64,000 nucleotides of DNA from Megalonaias nervosa (taxonomy: Eukaryota; Mollusca; Bivalvia; Unionida; Unionidae): NCBI GenBank assembly GCA_016617855.1, contig JAECUM010000845.1:38364-102363 (forward strand). Direction: 5' to 3'. Positions 62,801-64,000 of this stretch are shown here, piece by piece (position 1 is the first letter of the stretch; every line of letters starts with the position of its first letter). The notes under the pieces are model-generated. The model had not been told where the DNA came from. It did not search any database and saw only the letters and a program-made list of their open reading frames with translations. The position numbers were made by a program, and so were the translations under genes.

Positions 62801-63406
62801 GCACACTGATATACAGCACCTCAAAGACATGGCTTAGATCTTCATGAGAGAGATTCGCACCATTGTTCAGTAAGGTGGAACCTCCCTGAAACTGAATTTT
62901 TCTATCACATTGTTGACTTTTGTAGTTATCGACATTAAAATGGAATGCATTTTTGCTATAAAACATGGTAGTGGTCCCACCAAAACTTTAAATTTGAGTA
63001 CACTATTAGTTATACAAACAACTGCCCAAGTACCTGACACAATAAATGTGGAACATAGCACCTGTCATTGTTTCTTTAGTGTGTACACCTATATGCATCT
63101 GGATAGGCATATTGCAATTTGCTGCCAAAATCACTGTGAGCTATCATGCTTCAGTACCCCTCGGAAAAATGTTATCAGTTGTACAGACCCAAACTACCAT
63201 TTGTTTTAAATACCATTCATTAATCAACTTTGCTGCCTTAAATTTGTCAAACTGAATCTTATAACTTGTGTGAAAATTTAATTTTTTTTAAAAAATTTAG
63301 TTTTTAAAATTTAAATGTTTATTTAAATTTCCATTAAAATTTATATATCATTATTTTAAAATTTCAAACATATTTTCAGACAGGCCTTATCATGTATTAC
63401 AATTAG

Positions 63407-63426
63407 GTTTTAAAAAAAAAAAAAAA
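63407..63426 (+). other. A15 homopolymer replacing unit sequence
   Basis: Four T and fifteen A stand where other units have five T, ACTGCATTG and five A. The total length is unchanged. Confidence 0.85.
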
Positions 63427-64000
63427 TTCCTGTAATTAAGGAAGATATAGCAAATTTAGTTTTGGTTTCTCAAGAACACTTGGACCACAACTTGCACCCT
63501 GTGGAACACCACCACTACACACTTTCTGACAGCTGTCACATGTCTTGTTTGCAAGGAAATTCCAAAAGACTTCATGTATAAAGCTGAAATAAGTGTGGCA
63601 TGCAAGCATAAAAGTTTGACTAAAATTGGCTATACAAATTGGGCCTTTCAAAAGGCCTTAGGTCACAATTAATAGTTCCGGTTCAGTACCCATGAATGTA
63701 GTCCCAGTCTATTTTTAGATCATTTTTTTCCTGTCTCCGTTTGGTGGTGATACAAGAGTTAGATTTAGGCATTCTTGGTAAGGATTTAAAGGCAATTGTT
63801 TATTCTTTAGAATATGAGCTTATGGTGTGCTTGTCTGTGTGTATTTCGGCAACAGTGCACAGTGAGTAATAAGGCCTTGGTGATGATCCGGAAGTGAAAT
63901 CTGTGTTCCATTGCATGGTGTTTTGTTTAGAATTTAGCCTCTCAAAAAAATGCAGGTCAACCCCTGACAAGAACTTCACTGTAAAGTCATCTTTGAAGGT

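Larger units (their letters stand above)
45101..64000 (+). repeat. Macrosatellite: 3.24-3.26 kb head-to-tail tandem array
   Basis: Using GGGTATTTAG as anchor, units start at 45101, 48360, 51618, 54876, 58116 and 61355. Unit lengths are 3259, 3258, 3258, 3240 and 3239 bp, and the sixth is cut by the window end. Units 1, 2, 3, 6 and parts of 4 and 5 are nearly identical. Each unit has two AT-rich zones (about 47020-47110 and 47925-48060 in unit 1). Small open frames of 60-99 codons recur, none with a recognised domain. It begins directly beside the virus-like element. Confidence 0.97.

Overview
The window looks like a eukaryotic, animal (metazoan) genome segment, most likely a marine invertebrate. 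A lophotrochozoan or mollusc is my best guess, from the SINE type, the tyrosine-recombinase retrotransposons and the style of the microsatellites, but this is inference. There is no bacterial gene organisation and I recognise no intact host gene. The recognisable coding matter belongs to mobile elements and one virus-like element; the rest is AT-rich non-coding DNA, microsatellites and repeats.

Layout. 1-1.25 kb: unassigned. 1.25-5.45 kb: decayed, truncated minus-strand DIRS-order retrotransposon (copy 1). 5.45-19 kb: AT-rich non-coding DNA with microsatellites and an old, diverged duplication (12.4-14.7 kb against 18.2-19.0 plus 29.7-31.0 kb). 19.08-25.34 kb: DIRS copy 2, nearly full length, with an open tyrosine recombinase, a reverse transcriptase with a damaged active site, and a tRNA-derived SINE inserted with an 11-bp target-site duplication. 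25.34-29.24 kb: decayed plus-strand APE-type LINE. 31.07-36.0 kb: DIRS copy 3, with an intact 324-codon gag and a deletion that joins RNase H to the recombinase. 36-40.4 kb: nothing recognised.

40.4-45.1 kb: a compact Polinton/adintovirus-like element, the most interesting part of the window. It has a minus-strand FtsK/HerA-type packaging ATPase. Starting 12 bp away and running the other way is a zinc-ribbon plus parvovirus-type phospholipase A2 gene, then a retrovirus-type DDE integrase. Converging on the integrase from the other strand is one long reading path with a family-B DNA polymerase palm, a superfamily-1 helicase and an HNH nuclease. All four genes carry frameshifts or stops, so this is an endogenised, decaying copy. 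No capsid or protease gene was seen.

45.1-64 kb: a head-to-tail array of a 3.24-3.26 kb unit, five complete copies and a sixth running off the window. Most copies are nearly identical, but two neighbouring half-units are clearly diverged. A perfect 115-bp inverted copy of part of this unit sits exactly where the polymerase-helicase reading frame breaks, linking the virus-like element and the array physically.
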